Program-made: the position numbers and the translations under genes
Part shown: positions 38,606 to 38,772 of the stretch, in pieces
How the letters are laid out: every line of letters begins with the position of its first letter
How positions within the stretch are numbered: the stretch's first letter is position 1
Source: an uncultured Pelagibacteraceae bacterium
Lineage (GTDB): Bacteria; Pseudomonadota; Alphaproteobacteria; Pelagibacterales; Pelagibacteraceae
Direction: 5' to 3'
NCBI GenBank assembly: GCA_902616205.1
Contig: CACMRY010000006.1
Coordinates: 1-38,772 of the forward strand
DNA length: 38,772 bases
Notes under the pieces: generated by a model
What the model was told of the DNA's origin: nothing
Seen by the model: only the letters and a program-made list of their open reading frames with translations
Databases searched by the model: none

Positions 38606-38772
38606 TGAAAGTTATTCTTTTAGAGAACGTCAGGAAAATAGGATCAATAGGAGAAATAATTGATGTTAAAAGAGGATTTGCAAGAAACTATTTAATTTCA
38701 AAAAAAAAAGCTCTTTTTGCATCTAAAGAAAATATTAAAGAAGTAGAAAAAATTAAACAAGAGCTAAATAAA
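38605..38772 (+). CDS. rplI: Ribosomal protein bL9 (N-terminal part, truncated by window edge)
   Basis: [61 protein letters not shown] overlap with rpsR stop. Confidence 0.95.
   Translation, partial: MKVILLENVRKIGSIGEIIDVKRGFARNYLISKKKALFASKENIKEVEKIKQELNK

Noticed and set aside
1-38772. CRISPR array, transposon, prophage, toxin-antitoxin, tRNA/rRNA or defence system
   Set aside because: No direct-repeat/spacer pattern, transposase, integrase, phage or defence gene seen; essentially all space is taken by identifiable housekeeping genes.

Overview
This window is a gene-dense, AT-rich (visibly A/T-dominated), streamlined alphaproteobacterial chromosome segment. Codon usage, very short intergenic gaps and gene order suggest SAR11/Pelagibacterales, but that taxonomy is inference. 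I support about 41 protein genes, two of them truncated by the window edges, and nearly all are housekeeping: iscR-sufBCDS-sufU (Fe-S assembly); anmK/tyrS; AsmA-like-prfB-mrcA/rne; thiSG/aroQ-accBC; DUF2155-NDUFA12; a stand-alone TSCPD (NrdJ C-terminal-like) protein; aspS; hdaA-DUF2066/purMN; ndk-pepA; lptF-lptG-lptD-surA-pdxA-rsmA; gmk-acpP-fabG-fabD; rpsF-rpsR-rplI. I see no mobile element, CRISPR array, rRNA or tRNA, and no convincing new multi-gene system. The items most worth a second look are: (i) a stand-alone C-terminal NrdJ-like TSCPD protein; (ii) a programmed +1 frameshift in prfB that splits the ORF in the supplied track; (iii) a near-consensus type-1 IscR box over the suf promoter; (iv) an RNase E without the CPxC Zn-link and with a 15-bp tandem repeat at its basic C-terminus; (v) all seven convergent gene pairs having zero or negative spacing; (vi) acpP directly abutting gmk; (vii) long in-frame homopolymers.
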